DNA of 64,000 nt, from contig JAWUZG010000018.1 of NCBI GenBank assembly GCA_036785705.1, positions 4,685,501-4,749,500 on the forward strand, in the 5' to 3' direction. Shown here piece by piece: positions 1 to 12,533 of the stretch. How positions within the stretch are numbered: position 1 is the first letter of the stretch; every line of letters starts with the position of its first letter. A model generated the notes under the pieces. It worked only from the letters and a program-made list of their open reading frames with translations. It ran no database searches and was not told the origin of the DNA. Made by a program: the position numbers and the translations under genes. This stretch comes from Acanthornis magna (lineage: Eukaryota > Chordata > Aves > Passeriformes > Acanthizidae).

Positions 1-3000
1 GAGCAAATAATGAAAATACTAACAATTATCCTCTTTTCTTAGCTATGTGAATGCAAAAGAATTAAACCTTGAGAAGGGTGGATATTCCTTCTGCCCTATA
101 AGACAAAAAACAGTAGCCCTTTCATTCTACTAAAATACCTTAACACATCTGGGTAGATGAAAAAGGTCCTCAAATAAGTTTTTCAGAATTAGCTTCTGTT
201 TCAAGTGTGATAAACTGGTGTGGTAAGAAACAAAGACCATTCAGATACCATTCATTTTGGTTACATTGGTAGTTTTCTTATGAGTGTAAGCCTTAAAGTC
301 TTTTTCCTTCAGGATGCCAGAGACAGTAAAAGCCAAACACTAGAGTTAAAATAAGTTACTCATTTATTTCTTCCAAAGGGGCTTTTAATGTTTATTATTT
401 TAGCCTTTGGAATAATCTTAACCATTTTGAGAGATTGAAGAGGGTACAAGGCTGTTCTTTTTGCTTAGACTTACTGGTCTTGCCTTGGATCAGCTTCCCA
501 TGCACAAGTTCTAGTTAAAGTTTTGATTTACTAGAGTAAAGCTTTAGCTCTAAATGTATTTGCTCCATAAAGGCAGTCATACTGGATAGTCTCCCAAGAC
601 TGTTCATAACCAGAAACAGCTCCCCAGTATTCCCCACAAGGCCACTTTTCCCAGTCACTGAACATTTTCATAGTTCCTTTCTGATCTTCTCGAAGTTCTG
701 ACATACTTGCAGAGCACCAAGACCCACTGAGTAAATGAAATACTACAACTTCCTACTTCAAAAATGGATCTTGGCAGAATTTGAACACTCATCCTCACTT
801 GTTTACTTCGATTCCTAAAGTCAAGGCCAGCATCGACAATTATAGCTGGAGTGTTAAAGAACATTCTTTACCTTTTCATCTGACATTTTGTCTCCAAATG
901 GACATTTTTTCAGCACTTCTGCTTAGGCAAGTGCCTCCATTCTGAGGCATCCATAGCATTTAAGGAGTTTCACCTAATATTGCAAAGCTTATGGACAGCA
1001 GGAACGGAACTGGCATCTCCTCAGAACCACTGCACCCTTTGCAGCTACAAAGGGATATGGGGCATATTCCTGTATTTCAGGACCACTTAAGGTACAAACA
1101 AATAGTCTCTTTCTCATTTCCTTATGCAGTATACAAGAAATGTGAATTCCTACAACCAGTTTCCATTGAGGGAAGAAGCACCTTTTTAGCCTCATCTGAT
1201 AATTGCTGTTCAGGCTTCAATACCTCCACGGACAACAAGGAAAGAACCTCTGTGTAATCTGGGACGCCACCCCATCTCAGACACCAATGCCGTCTCTTCT
1301 CCAAGAGAAGTACGTTATTTTTCTTCTCTTGCCTGACAATTCCAAAAGCTGGTTTTTACTGTCAGGGTCAAAGACCCCCTGTAGCCAGGCTTCTTGCTTG
1401 CTCGAGAGACAATAAGAGTAAATTAGGTGTGAATAAAAGTGCTTTAGTAGAAGAGGACAATACTTAGAGCAATTTTAAAATACCTAAATATTTGAATCGC
1501 TATTATGGAAATATAAAGAAAAAGCAAATGTGTAAATTTCCATCACTTGTTAAGTAATATCAATAGTTTAGTCACTGACAATAGAAAGGACTCCAAAATG
1601 AGTGTTAAAAGTGGATTAAGACAAACTCTCAATGGCATTGTGGAGGTAATAGTCCATAAAAGGAGGTTCAAATGTTAACTAATTTTAAGACTGTTTTGAA
1701 AGATTTAGGGACAGTTGTTTGTTCTAAATGCTCATTTCTTGCATTTCTCAGTAGCATTAAGACTAGCAAGGAGTATACTTTCGTAAGTTTTATTCCAATT
1801 GACTTGAATTCCTACAATGTTCTTTTGCACTGTAGAATTATAAATGAGTATTCCTGTTTCATTAAGATGAAGAAAGACCATTCCATGAAATAATCAGGCA
1901 GGCTGCTGTGGCAGCAAATCACATCCCGCTCTTTCTCATAATTTCCAATTTAATTTCAGAATTGTTGGAAAGCAAAGTTAAAGAAAATGAAGAAAATCCT
2001 TGGTTACTGGCAAGCCAAGATAGATAATTGAAATGGATTGGATTTTAAATTCTAATTCTCCTGAATTATTTGCTTCTTACACCTATTTTATTTAAACTTA
2101 AGACACTTATCCTTCTTTCATTTCTTCTGGAAAATCAATGTAGACAGCTCCTCTTTATAATTCCTCTGAGCAGCATCAGACACATAACAAATATGCAGAA
2201 CAAGCATTTTGGAGGATCACACAGGTCAATATATTTTGGCTTTTGCAATATGATGCTGAATCATAGCAACAGGCATTAGATTAAGAAAGATGTAGTGAGT
2301 ATGTCTCCTGCATTTCTGGTTAATTCTGGACATGTTCATTCTGATAAGTAATGAAAACCAGACAGTATTTCTTAACTTATTTTCAGATGCCACAGCTGGA
2401 CACTTCTTTTGCCTATTAAATTCTTAAATCAAGTAGACTACAAGACCTACTGATCAAAGCCAACACAGAATCAAACACTGTAGCTTAAACATTTATTAGC
2501 TTTGTCATTGGAGCTGTTAGGGTTCTGATTGTCTTTCAAACAAAAATGTACAATAATTGCCCACACATCATTTATATTTGAAGTGATTACCATACTGGTT
2601 AGACAGACAGGACATCAATATAAAGCCTAATTGAACAAGACAAATTGCATGTCAGACCTGCTGACCTTTTCAGAATTACCTTTGTAATCTAATGTTCCTA
2701 CTGGCATTGTCATCTTCATAAATACTAGGACATACCAAAACTAGTGAAAGAAAAATCCTGCAAACCAAGGAAATATGCCTTTTGGTCTGATGGAATTCAA
2801 TTTTGAGACAAAACAGCACAACATGTAAACAAATATATGAAAAGCAGAATTACTAACAATTTCATGGTCTTGCAGGTCTCATTAACACCCACATCTTCAT
2901 ATTTACATCTCCACTTCTGAATAATGAGCTCAAACTACTAAAGAAATCACAACAACACAACAGTGTAAACCTGTCAAGAAATCTATGCTTAACTTCATTC

Positions 3001-6000
3001 CAGTAAAAATTCCAAACCGTCTATTGAGGTGTATAAACCATTATGGAAAATAGCGCTTAGAGAACTACATCTCTTCTCCCATCTTCCAGCCAAATGAATA
3101 CTCAGAGATGCCCTTTGATGTAAAGTTATATTCTAACTACAAAACTAAAACAACAAATTACTTATTTTTAGCAAGATACCAAATACAGCATCCTGGCATA
3201 TATATTAGCCCTCTAATTTGAGGCCTGTTGTTTAGCTTTCTTCCCAGATGAACTTGAAAAGGAAAGGGATTGGACTTCATCAGCTGTGGTTTAAGTGACA
3301 TTCTTACAATGAAGTGCAGAGAAAAAGAGGAACACAATGCTACTTTCATCTGTTTTGTGAAAGGCTGTAAATTCCCCTGCAAATCCATCCTTTTCTTTCA
3401 AAGCCCCTTGGGCTTTTCTATAATAAGTTACCAAGCAGCAAGCAGTTTAACCAGTCTTATAGAGCAGTCTCCCCTTACACACGAGGTATCCTCTTCTCAC
3501 TTTTTATTCTGACATCAAGAAAATGTATAGAAACTTTCCTACAGCTGTATTTTTCATACTGTCCAGTTCTCTTTCACAATTTCTTCTCTCTTTTCCATTG
3601 CCCCATAGGTATACATCCTGCAGCCAGTGACAGAACACCACAGAGTTTTATTCCAAGAGAGTTAGGAACTCAAGAGAGATGCAGAAGTTCATAATATGTT
3701 TATTTCTACTATGCTAAGACCAGAAGTCCCATTTCCATTTTTATTCAGTGATTCCATTGGCTCCTCAAGGGCTTCAAAAGAAACTCAACTTTACTCAAAA
3801 CAGTTTTGGGGTAAAAAGTTCAAGAGCAGCTATTCTAGTCAAGCCCCTTGAGTTCCAAATGACATTTAGGGATTGGTCATTGAAGGTGGGAGTCAGATGA
3901 GTCTATCGAATTAAACACATTCTCTTCTGCTTTTAAGAGCCATTGAAAAAGTCAGAGTATTTTCCCCTTTTGACACCCAAACATGTATTTTACATTAAAG
4001 GTTATTTTACTACTTACCTATAGCAGTTTGCTACCTATACTATGTGGTTTTGCTATTTAATGAAAACCCCCAATGAAACCTGAAAACAAAAACAAGCAAA
4101 CAAACAAATCCAATTATTGGATGACTCAAGTACTGTTTATCCTTGTATTCAATTCACTAAAGCTTACAATTATTATACACTTAAAACGTGAAAGTTAACA
4201 CTGTTCTGTTTCCTGGAATTATGCATTTAAAGCAACTTGCCTCAGTGTATCCGGAGTTTAACAAAAGAAACCTTCTTTTGAGCAGCGGTTTTCTCTGTTG
4301 GCCTCACATTATTCCTCTGTTAGCTAAAGCCAAATGGCAATGTAACAACGAAATCCTAGATTGATTAATCTAAATATGAGTAAGTCTTGGTATTCCTTTG
4401 TCATTGCCTAATGGCAATGGCATTTGATGCTGCTTCGACCTCTACCTGAATTGTCATGCTGAACATGCTGGCAGCACCTCTTTGTAAAAGCAGTCCCCTG
4501 GCTGCTACCTCCTCTTCTCCCTTCAGAGTGCAGTCCTTCATGGAATAGGAAGGGCAGTTTTAAGGGTACAACCTGGTTTTTAGAAGAAATAGACACAGGA
4601 CTCATTGTTCTGCATTATTTTCAAGAGAAACAGATGCAGCTAATCCCTCCAAAACTTTTGACATCCTAACTGCTCATTTGGTGTTTTAAAAGAGAAATCT
4701 CGAGAGACAGTAACACTGTTTGGATAGTAGAGCCTGTGCTTGGACTGGTTTACCTGTCATTTAAATATTAAGTACTTAGTGAGATCAGGGATCCACTGTT
4801 CTAAATGTGCTCCCCTTCACCTGAAGCTGCTGTTGAATGCCTAGGGAAGAGCCAGGGCAGTGCATTTCCCCCACACCTCCAGTTTTCTACTGCTTTCACC
4901 TCAGCAACTTCCCAGCTCAGGTATTTCCCTGCATTTATCACACCTTTGTGGATTTCTTTGCCATCACCTGGACCAATTTCCTTTCATGCCCTACTCAGCT
5001 TCTGCTGCATCCTGTGAGAATGAGGTCCCGAAATTAGTTGGATAAACAGAGATGAACATCCACAGTTTGCAATACATTCATTAATTTCAGGCATCCCTAC
5101 CATCCACATTAGAAATAGTCTTTTTGTCATTTGTTTTCATCTTCCTCAGAGACACCAGAGATAAGTTGAATGCGCTGGCACAAGTGGGTACTCCTATGAG
5201 GACACCTGGCCAAAAATGCCACCAAGAATGCAGCAATTCAGGCCTGACAGTGGTGTTAAAAGAAAGTTATTCCAGTTTGCAATCTGTGAATGGAAAGACA
5301 CAGGGAGAAAACAAACAAATAACCAATCAACCAACCAACCAAACAAACAAACAAACAGAACCCCCCATACATAGTACAGAAAAAGAAGAGTTTTAGGAAG
5401 GGAGTACATACCCCTACTGCATTACTAATGCCATGGGGGTAGGGGGAAGACCATCATGCACAAAACGCTCTGGGATTCACAAGTGTATTCTTTGGATGAT
5501 CACATTACAGCTGGATGAGACTGAGTCAACTTAGTGTGAGATGAAAGGCAAGAGCTGCAATTAGCATTTCTACAGTCATAAACTCAAATACAAGTAGTAT
5601 GCAGTCAACTCCCGACCTCCCTGCCCATCACTCCAGGTGTACTACACAAGGTTCTGGCCCACAGTGTTTACCCCAAGAACTTTCCCAGTTCCCAGAAGCT
5701 TATGTTGAAGAAGAAAAACAAAATTACAGAGCAGTATTAAAGTAAGGAAGAATCCTGGAATCCTTTGATGGTGATTCAGGCACAAGGAGTAGTGATATGA
5801 AGAAAAGATGATAGAAAAAATCCCAACCAGCCGACCAACCAACTAAAAACCTGAAAACAAAAGGCCCCATTTCTTTGTAAAAATATCTGTTTAAAGATTA
5901 ACTAACAAATTTAAGGAAGTTGTTATCCTACAAGAACAAAGTCTGCTTTCTTCTTTTTTTTCTTTTAAGAAAAGTTCCTTTATCTCCACAGCTATAATAA

Positions 6001-7849
6001 AATATGAAAGAAAAGGAAAAAAAGCCACAAAAATGAGCTGTACTGGACTACACAACAGGCCTGCTTTTGAAGTAATGTATGTTCTTAAGAAGTACTAATT
6101 ACTGGAAAGAGCAACACCTTTGCAGAAACTAGTTGCTCATTAGAAGCGAACCGATACCAAATATTCAAGTTCTCATTAAATACTCATCATTTCCACATGC
6201 ACGTTCACGTTTTAATTGACACACAATACCCAAACATCTGTACAAGGCCATGTGAAGATGAGTTGGATGGCAGGGGTTGGCTCAGATGGATTTCGGAGAG
6301 TCACTGCACTGTGCTGTTTGTTGGGGCACTTCTCTGCTCTCGCAGTTGACTTCTGTAGCGTGGCTTCCACCTTCTGGTGGTGGCTAGCTCTCATCCTGAT
6401 CATTCCCCAGTCTTTCACACACTGGGATGGGTTTTCACAGAAAGCAAGAAGGCAACACCAGGAGTTGGACAAACCTGCCTCATTTACTGAATTTTACTTT
6501 TAGGTGTAATTTTTTGCTTTTTAAATCATCACTTTACTTGTGGTGTTCCTCTCCCATTACCTGAAGTGGTCTCAGGTGTTTTATTCCCTTGCTGACAGGA
6601 CTCAGCTCCCCAGCTTCTGTCTGTCTACTTTAATTAACTTGGAGGACTGCCATGCACCTGACCTATTATGAGAGTGAAAGTTTTTGTGTCCCTGAAAAGC
6701 TGCAATTATTAGTGCTAAGAGCTTCATTTGTTTTCCTCAATAGATTTTTGTTCAAAAGCATTTCTCTCCCTTCTCCTTTCACCTGTGTGCTATTCCATGT
6801 ACCCTGTAATTCTGTTTCAGTTAGTACCCTTAAAGCTCCTGCTCTCTAACCATGAACAAGTTAAAAACTAGTGTATTGTCTTCTTAACGGCAAGTTATAG
6901 CACAATCACTTTACAGTCACAGGGCAACAATAACCACAAAGACTCCTCTTTACGTTAAAATGCTGAAGGAAAATGCCTATGTGGTTATTTCTATGCTTAC
7001 AGAAAATTCAATTTAGCAAAGACCAAGAGCTGAGAATATTCAGCTCAGAAGTCATCCTGTTGTTCTACCACCACAGGCAACTCCTATCACAATTTTTTTT
7101 CCTCTGGTTTCTTCCCTCACATTAAGCTTTGTGGGAAGGGGCAAGATCCAGGTATTAAAAAAATGCAAACCCCTCCCATATTGATTCCTGGCATCAGCTG
7201 AGGGCTTCAGGGACACAGAACAACTAAACCAAGATACTCACCAGGGAGGGCTCCTCTTCAGGAAAGGAAGCCAGGCAGTATCACATACCCACAAACAAAT
7301 AAACTAAAGCCATTATACAATTGATCTCAACTACAAGTCTTTTCATAGAAGAAATGGCACTGTTATCAAGTATGTTCATACATTAAATGGATTTTATGTC
7401 TGGTTACCTATTATTCATAATAGTATTTGACCTGGAATCAGCCTGCAGGTCCGAGGTGGAGATCGGAGCTATTCAAACAGCTGGGAGGGGCTAAAGAAGG
7501 AAAGGGGGGTTAAAGGAGCAAGGAAATGGGATCAGAGAAGTGTGGTTTCAGAGCAGCTACAGAACAACACCTCTGAACAGATTGGTTCACACACGTTTTC
7601 TTCCCAAACACCCCCGCATCTCTGATGAAGGTAAGGGCTCACAAAACTCAACCCAGCCCATTAGGAAGATCCTCTTGGAGCTTTATTCTTTTACCAGAGA
7701 TTCATCAACCAAATCAGGGAAGCAAAGCAGCAGATTAGCAAAACCTCTCCGTATTGATCACAGTACCTTTCCTTGCCTCTTGCAAAAGTGCCTGAAATGG
7801 CTCAGGCAGGCAAGACTAGACAGGAGAGAAAGGAGGCTGTCTTGTGGGC
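1..7849. other. Unassigned AT-rich DNA
   Basis: No gene, RNA gene or mobile element was recognised over these 7.8 kb. Open frames are short (under 100 codons), begin at arbitrary ATGs and show no family motif. Base composition is AT-rich with few CpGs, as expected of avian intergenic or intronic DNA. The only clear structure is a short CAAA/CCAA simple repeat at 5310-5358, annotated separately. Confidence 0.6.
5310..5358. repeat. (CAAA)n/(CCAA)n simple repeat
   Basis: An imperfect tetranucleotide microsatellite: CAAA units, then CCAA units, then CAAA units again over about 49 bases. It lies in otherwise unique AT-rich sequence. An open frame running through it is only the translation of the repeat and is not a gene. 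Confidence 0.85.
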
Positions 7850-7930
7850 AGAAGACCTGAGCTCATTTCTTCCCACAAGAGTGCCTGTTCGTGCTTGGGC
7901 AAGTCAATATAGACTTTGATTCCTTGACAG
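7850..7930 (+). mobile_element. MIR-like SINE fragment (weak)
   Basis: The block AGACCTGAGCTCATTTC followed about 25 bases later by CTTGGGCAAGTCA (7894-7906) follows the order of the ancient MIR/CORE-SINE: a tRNA-derived 'gacctgggttc' part, then the conserved 'gaccttgggcaagtcac' part. MIR-type copies survive at low density in bird genomes. The middle is diverged and no target duplication is visible, so this call rests on two short matches in the right order and spacing. Confidence 0.4.
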
Positions 7931-10685
7931 AAGGACAGCGATTATCCTGCATCACTAAACCACAAGAAGGTGAGAGAATTAGACCGTGAACTCCCCATAT
8001 GTTAGCAGGAAGCATTTAAGAATCTTTTGCAGAGTAATTTCACACACATACATTGTCTTATCCTTCCACTCTGTCAGCAAGTCTTCGTTCGCTCTTCCTC
8101 TCCATGGGCTAGAGGCAGCTGCTCAGAGCTGGCTGTGCTGGTCAATATTGCTGGAACTGGGCAATATCCAAGAGAAGCTGCTCAGCTGGAACACTTCCAC
8201 CCTCAGCTAACTACAACAGGAGTCCAATTATTCTCTCTCAAGGTTGATTTTCACATTCACAGAGATCACATGCTGTGTTTCTTTCTTACACTCGTTAGCT
8301 GGATTCTTAGAAAATAGCTCATGTGTTCCAAGTACAAGCCTATGCAAGAAACCAAGCTCTTTTCACCAAGAACTGTTTGCACTATTCCTTGTAATTTATG
8401 CAGTTAGTCATTTGCCTGTTCTATTCTTCCATTTGAGAAAAGTCCCTGCATATAGGACTACATTGTCTCCTATGAGACCACATCTTATCACAAATGTAAA
8501 TTAAGTCTCGGGGCTCTGCACTAAAGACTTCTTAACCTGCTCACAGGATGACACTTGGAACTGAGAAGAAAAGCAGCACACAGCAACCGTGCCCTGTGAG
8601 CATACAAGAGACTGACTTATCCAAAATCTGATGCTGTACAGAGATCCCGGCTGCAGTTCCAGTTTGAGTTAGTCCTCAAACCATGATAAAACAGCCTTTG
8701 TCAGATTCCCCGTTGCCTTATATTTATACAAGTGCAATCCAGCTTGCTCCACACAAATGGTCTCAGAAAGCCTTACACCTCTCTGACCCAACCTTATACA
8801 TCTCTGGTTCTCAACATCTTGCTTTCTTCATTGTAACTGGGAAGAACTGAGGGCTGAGCACTGTAAGACCTTCCCTCTGATTATAAATAAATCAGACTTA
8901 TTTAGAACTGTTTGAGCCATTTAATAAATCATAGCCACAAGGTTTTAATAAAGTCTAGAAGTGAGGTTGTTGTTGTGGACCAAGTTTGTTTCTGAAAATG
9001 GTTTTCCAACCATCTCAGTTTGAATACTGAAGCCCCACATCCCCTTTTTCTTATTATCCAAAGGTAATTGGATCAGCCAAAGAGCCTCATTTTCTGCTTT
9101 TAGGTTTGCTACACAGTGGAAGTGCTGAGCGCCAGGGTCCACACAGTGACAATACCATCAGCAATATACACAAGAGAATCAAAGTGATGGTGTTGTTCTG
9201 CAAAAGATTCAATAAAGAGAAAAACAGCTTTTCTAGAAAGTTAGCAGGAAATAAAACTGAGGAACATATCGAGCACCTTATGTTCCTTAAATTAGTCAAG
9301 TGGCTTTTTATTTGGGGCCACATTTCAGCCCAAAGTATCAGCTTATATCAACTGCTGCTAATTTACATCCCTGATTGCCTATTCCAAGCTCTCTGCTTGC
9401 AATCAAATAACAACAGAGTCTTATTGTATTAATTTTATATTAACCAGTATTGTTAGTTCTGGATTCTTTCAGATACTACTTCTACAAGGCTTTGGCCCTG
9501 TTAAAAGCAAGTAACATGATGATAGTATATCATATTAAGGATAATGCAATTTTGAATTAATTTATTATGTTCATCAGCACTATCACCTCAATGCTACTGT
9601 GCTGAAACATACAGGTAACCTCTGAAATTACTTACGCATCTTCCTTTAGCAGAGAACCTATCATTTTTTGCATGGCCTCTAGTAGAAGTCTTATCTGGAA
9701 GTAAAAAATGCATGCACAGTTGCTAGGAGGCTTGAAGGAAAAAGCATGATTCAGAACCAAGACATCCACAGAGCTTCTAAGAGGTCTTAGAAGAATTACT
9801 GACAGTCCTTCTGCCTGTACAAGATATTCAGCTTTCATGCAATGCACCTGTTTGAGCAGGACTCAGAGGGAAGGGTATCAGAATATTCAGAATAATTCGT
9901 ATAAGGAGTCAAAAGGGTTGGATTAGGACTGAATCAGAAGAGGAGAAGCTTGCAAGGTGTCAGCCACTGTAAGGAGCAAACAGTAGAGTTTCCCTCAAGA
10001 TTCAAGTAGGCCACCTATCTTTTGGAATCTGCAGCAACCTGTGGTTTAACAGCTACATTTATAATCATCAGAAACAGTGCAGAGCAACATCTGTCACCAC
10101 TGGACAGGCTGAGACCAGTGTGGTGTCAAACATTACCCATGAGCTATTTATACATTCCTCCTGCAGTGCACATTTGCAGTGCAAACCACAACTTCTCCAT
10201 GATCCCAGAGCAACTCCAGAGCAGCTGTAGCAGACATTGGATTTCAGTGGACAGCAGGTGGAAAGGAGCAGCATCATCCCTGTGTCAGAGCTCTGTCTGT
10301 TCCAGCAATGGCCCCGTCTGCCGTGGCCCTCTGTGGCCGAGTGCCTCACAAAGGACACTGAGAGGTCTGCAAACTGGGGACATAACCCCCAAAACAGCCT
10401 CCTTTTCACACGGTCACATGGGACCATTCAGCTCCATATCCTGTATTATTTCCTTAAAGAAACACAAACAGGAAAGGCAAACCGTGCTAAGCATACAGCA
10501 ATGCTCTTGAACTCTTGAGTCCTCGGCAAAAGCTGAAGAATTACAGCGATGTTGCTCCCAAGAGGCACCACTAGACACTCTGCCCTCTCCAGGTTCTCGA
10601 GTCAAATTGTGTCTTGATCTTTTTCATGATGGGGAGAAAAAAAATAGTTTCTTTCATTAAATAGAGTTTTTCCCCCAAAAAGGCA

Positions 10686-10829
10686 TGGTAGTTGTGGGTG
10701 TTCTTTGTTTAGGGTCTTATTGTGGTTGGCTGTGGGGGCGTGCATGGTTTTGGGGATTTAGGGAAGGGGTATTTTTCTTTCTTAGTTTTGTTGTTTTGGG
10801 GGGGGGGGTTGCTTTGGTTTTTTTTTACA
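10686..10829 (+). repeat. G/T-rich low-complexity tract with G11 run
   Basis: This plus-strand stretch is made of G and T blocks: GGG, GGGGG, GGGG, GGG, GGGG and an 11-base G run at 10798-10808, followed by a long T run. At least six G-tracts of three or more within about 120 bases meet the simple pattern for intramolecular G-quadruplex formation. A valine- and phenylalanine-rich open frame here is a translation of the low-complexity DNA. Confidence 0.75.
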
Positions 10830-11204
10830 GTTTGCTGTTGTTTCATGAAGAAGATCTCACAACAGAAATCTCTGTCATCTTGGCAGTGGATCTTGGTAGC
10901 AATGGAATCTATTAGTCACACGGAGCTGAATAGTTCTGATAGCTTTCAGCACATATTGCTGGGATTTACTCTTTAAAAGGCAGGCTTTTTATAGATAGAA
11001 TTAAGGGTTTTTTATCCAGGGCCTGTGACACATAGTTCTAGGCAGCATTGAAGTCCCATATTGAAGTGGCTTTCAGCAGCAGCAAGTCAGTCCTGTTGGA
11101 CATGACTCTGTGTTCTTTAGTCTACTCAGAAGAAATCCAGTTATTTACTGCTTCTGCAGAGGGTCTGAGAACCACAGTGTATTCCCAGAAGACATAGTCA
11201 TGGC

Positions 11205-11232
11205 AAAAAAAAAAAAAAAAAAAAAAAAAAAA
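11205..11232 (+). repeat. A28 homopolymer
   Basis: An uninterrupted run of 28 A on the plus strand, followed by a purine-rich AAGAAGGAGA segment. It could be the tail of a retrocopied sequence, but the 300 bases upstream show no recognisable spliced gene, SINE or LINE 3' end. It is annotated only as a homopolymer, which is also a likely place for length errors in the assembly. Confidence 0.9.
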
Positions 11233-11950
11233 GAAGGAGACAAAAAGGAAAAACTCCTTTCTACTTATTTTAACTGTGTTTGGATCAATCTTCACTACCC
11301 CAGGCCTGCAGAGAAGGACCTTCAGAAAAAATACCTGTTATACTGTATAAAATGACTTGAATACCATGAGCCAGATCTCTGGAAGGTGACAATATCTTCA
11401 CTTGTCTGTTCCTGACATCTCCAGAATAACAATACTGAAAACTATTTTCATTACAGATCTTTATCTGTAAGAAAATCTGTCAACCTTACAAAAGCCACAG
11501 CTTGCTTAGTCTCCTTTTTTCTGCATTGTTAAGAAATAACAGCTCCAGACCCTTAACCTTACGAAGCTGAACTTGATCCATGTGGTAGTCAATAGCTTTG
11601 AAGTCAATAGCTTTACTCGTGTGAGTAATTCTAGATACATGCTCAAGTGCTGATATGCTCAAGGTCTAAATTAAGACAAAGTGCTTTGGCACTGAACATG
11701 AGGACTCAACTAAACTACAGTAGAGTGTAACTAATCATTTGCTTTAGGTTTGCTGCCACAGAGAAAGGAGAATCGGAGAATTAAAGTACATTCTGTTACT
11801 GTGAACTTCTTGTTCTTTACCCTTGAAAACCTAAGTACTGGAAAGGAACAACCTTCAACTATAAGGGACTGCTTTACTGAAAGTCATGTAAATCCACACA
11901 CAGATTTAAAGGGAAGTAAGAGAGGTGCTTCAAAATACACATCTTAATTT

Positions 11951-12533
11951 GTATCAGAAATCGTGTGCCCAGCAGGACCTGGGCAGTGATTGTCCCTCTG
12001 TGCTCGGCACTGGTGAGGTCACACCTTGAGGGTTGTGTTCAGTTCTGGGCCCCACACTACAAGAAAGACTTTGAGATGCTGGAGTGAGTCCAGAGAAGAG
12101 CAAAAGAGCTGGGGAAGGGTCTGGAGCACAAGTCTGATGAGGAGTAGCTGAGCTGGGGCTGTTTAGCCTGGAGAAAAGGGTGCTCAGGAGAGACTTATTG
12201 CTCTTTAACTAGAAGGAGGCTGTAGCCAGATAAGAGTCAGCCTCTTCTCCCAGGTAATGAGCAAGAGGTTGAGAGGAAACAGCCTCAGACTGCATCAGGG
12301 GAAGTTTGGGTGGGATATTAGGAAAAATGTTTTCACTGAAAGTGTGGTCAAATAAAATATTTGAACAGGCTCCCCATGGAAGTGGTGGAATCACAGCCCC
12401 TGGAAGCATTCACAAACATGCAGATGTGGTGCTTAGGGACATGGGTAAGTGGTGGACCTGGCAGTGTTAGGTTAATAGCTAGGCTCAATGATCTTAAAGT
12501 CTTTTCCAGCATTAGTGGTTCTGTGATTCTATT
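11951..12533 (+). mobile_element. CR1 LINE, sense 3' end fragment
   Basis: A 5'-truncated CR1 non-LTR retrotransposon in sense orientation. It starts in the part of ORF2 downstream of the reverse transcriptase (GTATCAGAAATCGTGTG at 11951), passes through the familiar 'ctcggcactggtgaggtcac' and 'ggagcacaagtctgatgagg' blocks and the 'ttaggaaaaatgttttcac' block, and ends with GGTTCTGTGATTCTATT at 12533. CR1 copies in birds end in short TGATTCT-type repeats instead of poly(A), and usually lack target duplications. The reading frame is broken. Small internal deletions relative to remembered consensus lie around 12.2 kb. It is an old, inactive copy. Confidence 0.95.

Larger units (their letters stand above)
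7931..11950. other. Unassigned DNA with simple-sequence tracts
   Basis: No gene recognised. The longest open frames (162 and 119 codons near 10.0-10.5 kb, on opposite strands of the same DNA) have no recognisable motif and no splice or promoter support. They sit in a locally GC-richer patch where stops are rarer. The G-rich stretch at 10.7 kb and the A run at 11.2 kb are listed separately. Confidence 0.55.

Noticed and set aside
655..1304. Three overlapping minus-strand frames that could be a frameshifted retrocopy
   Set aside because: Different frames follow one another on one strand, but I could not match any of the peptides to a family and saw no poly(A) tail or target duplication.
11205..11232. 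A28 run as the tail of a processed pseudogene
   Set aside because: The upstream 300 bases hold no recognisable coding or SINE/LINE sequence, so a plain homopolymer is the safer call.
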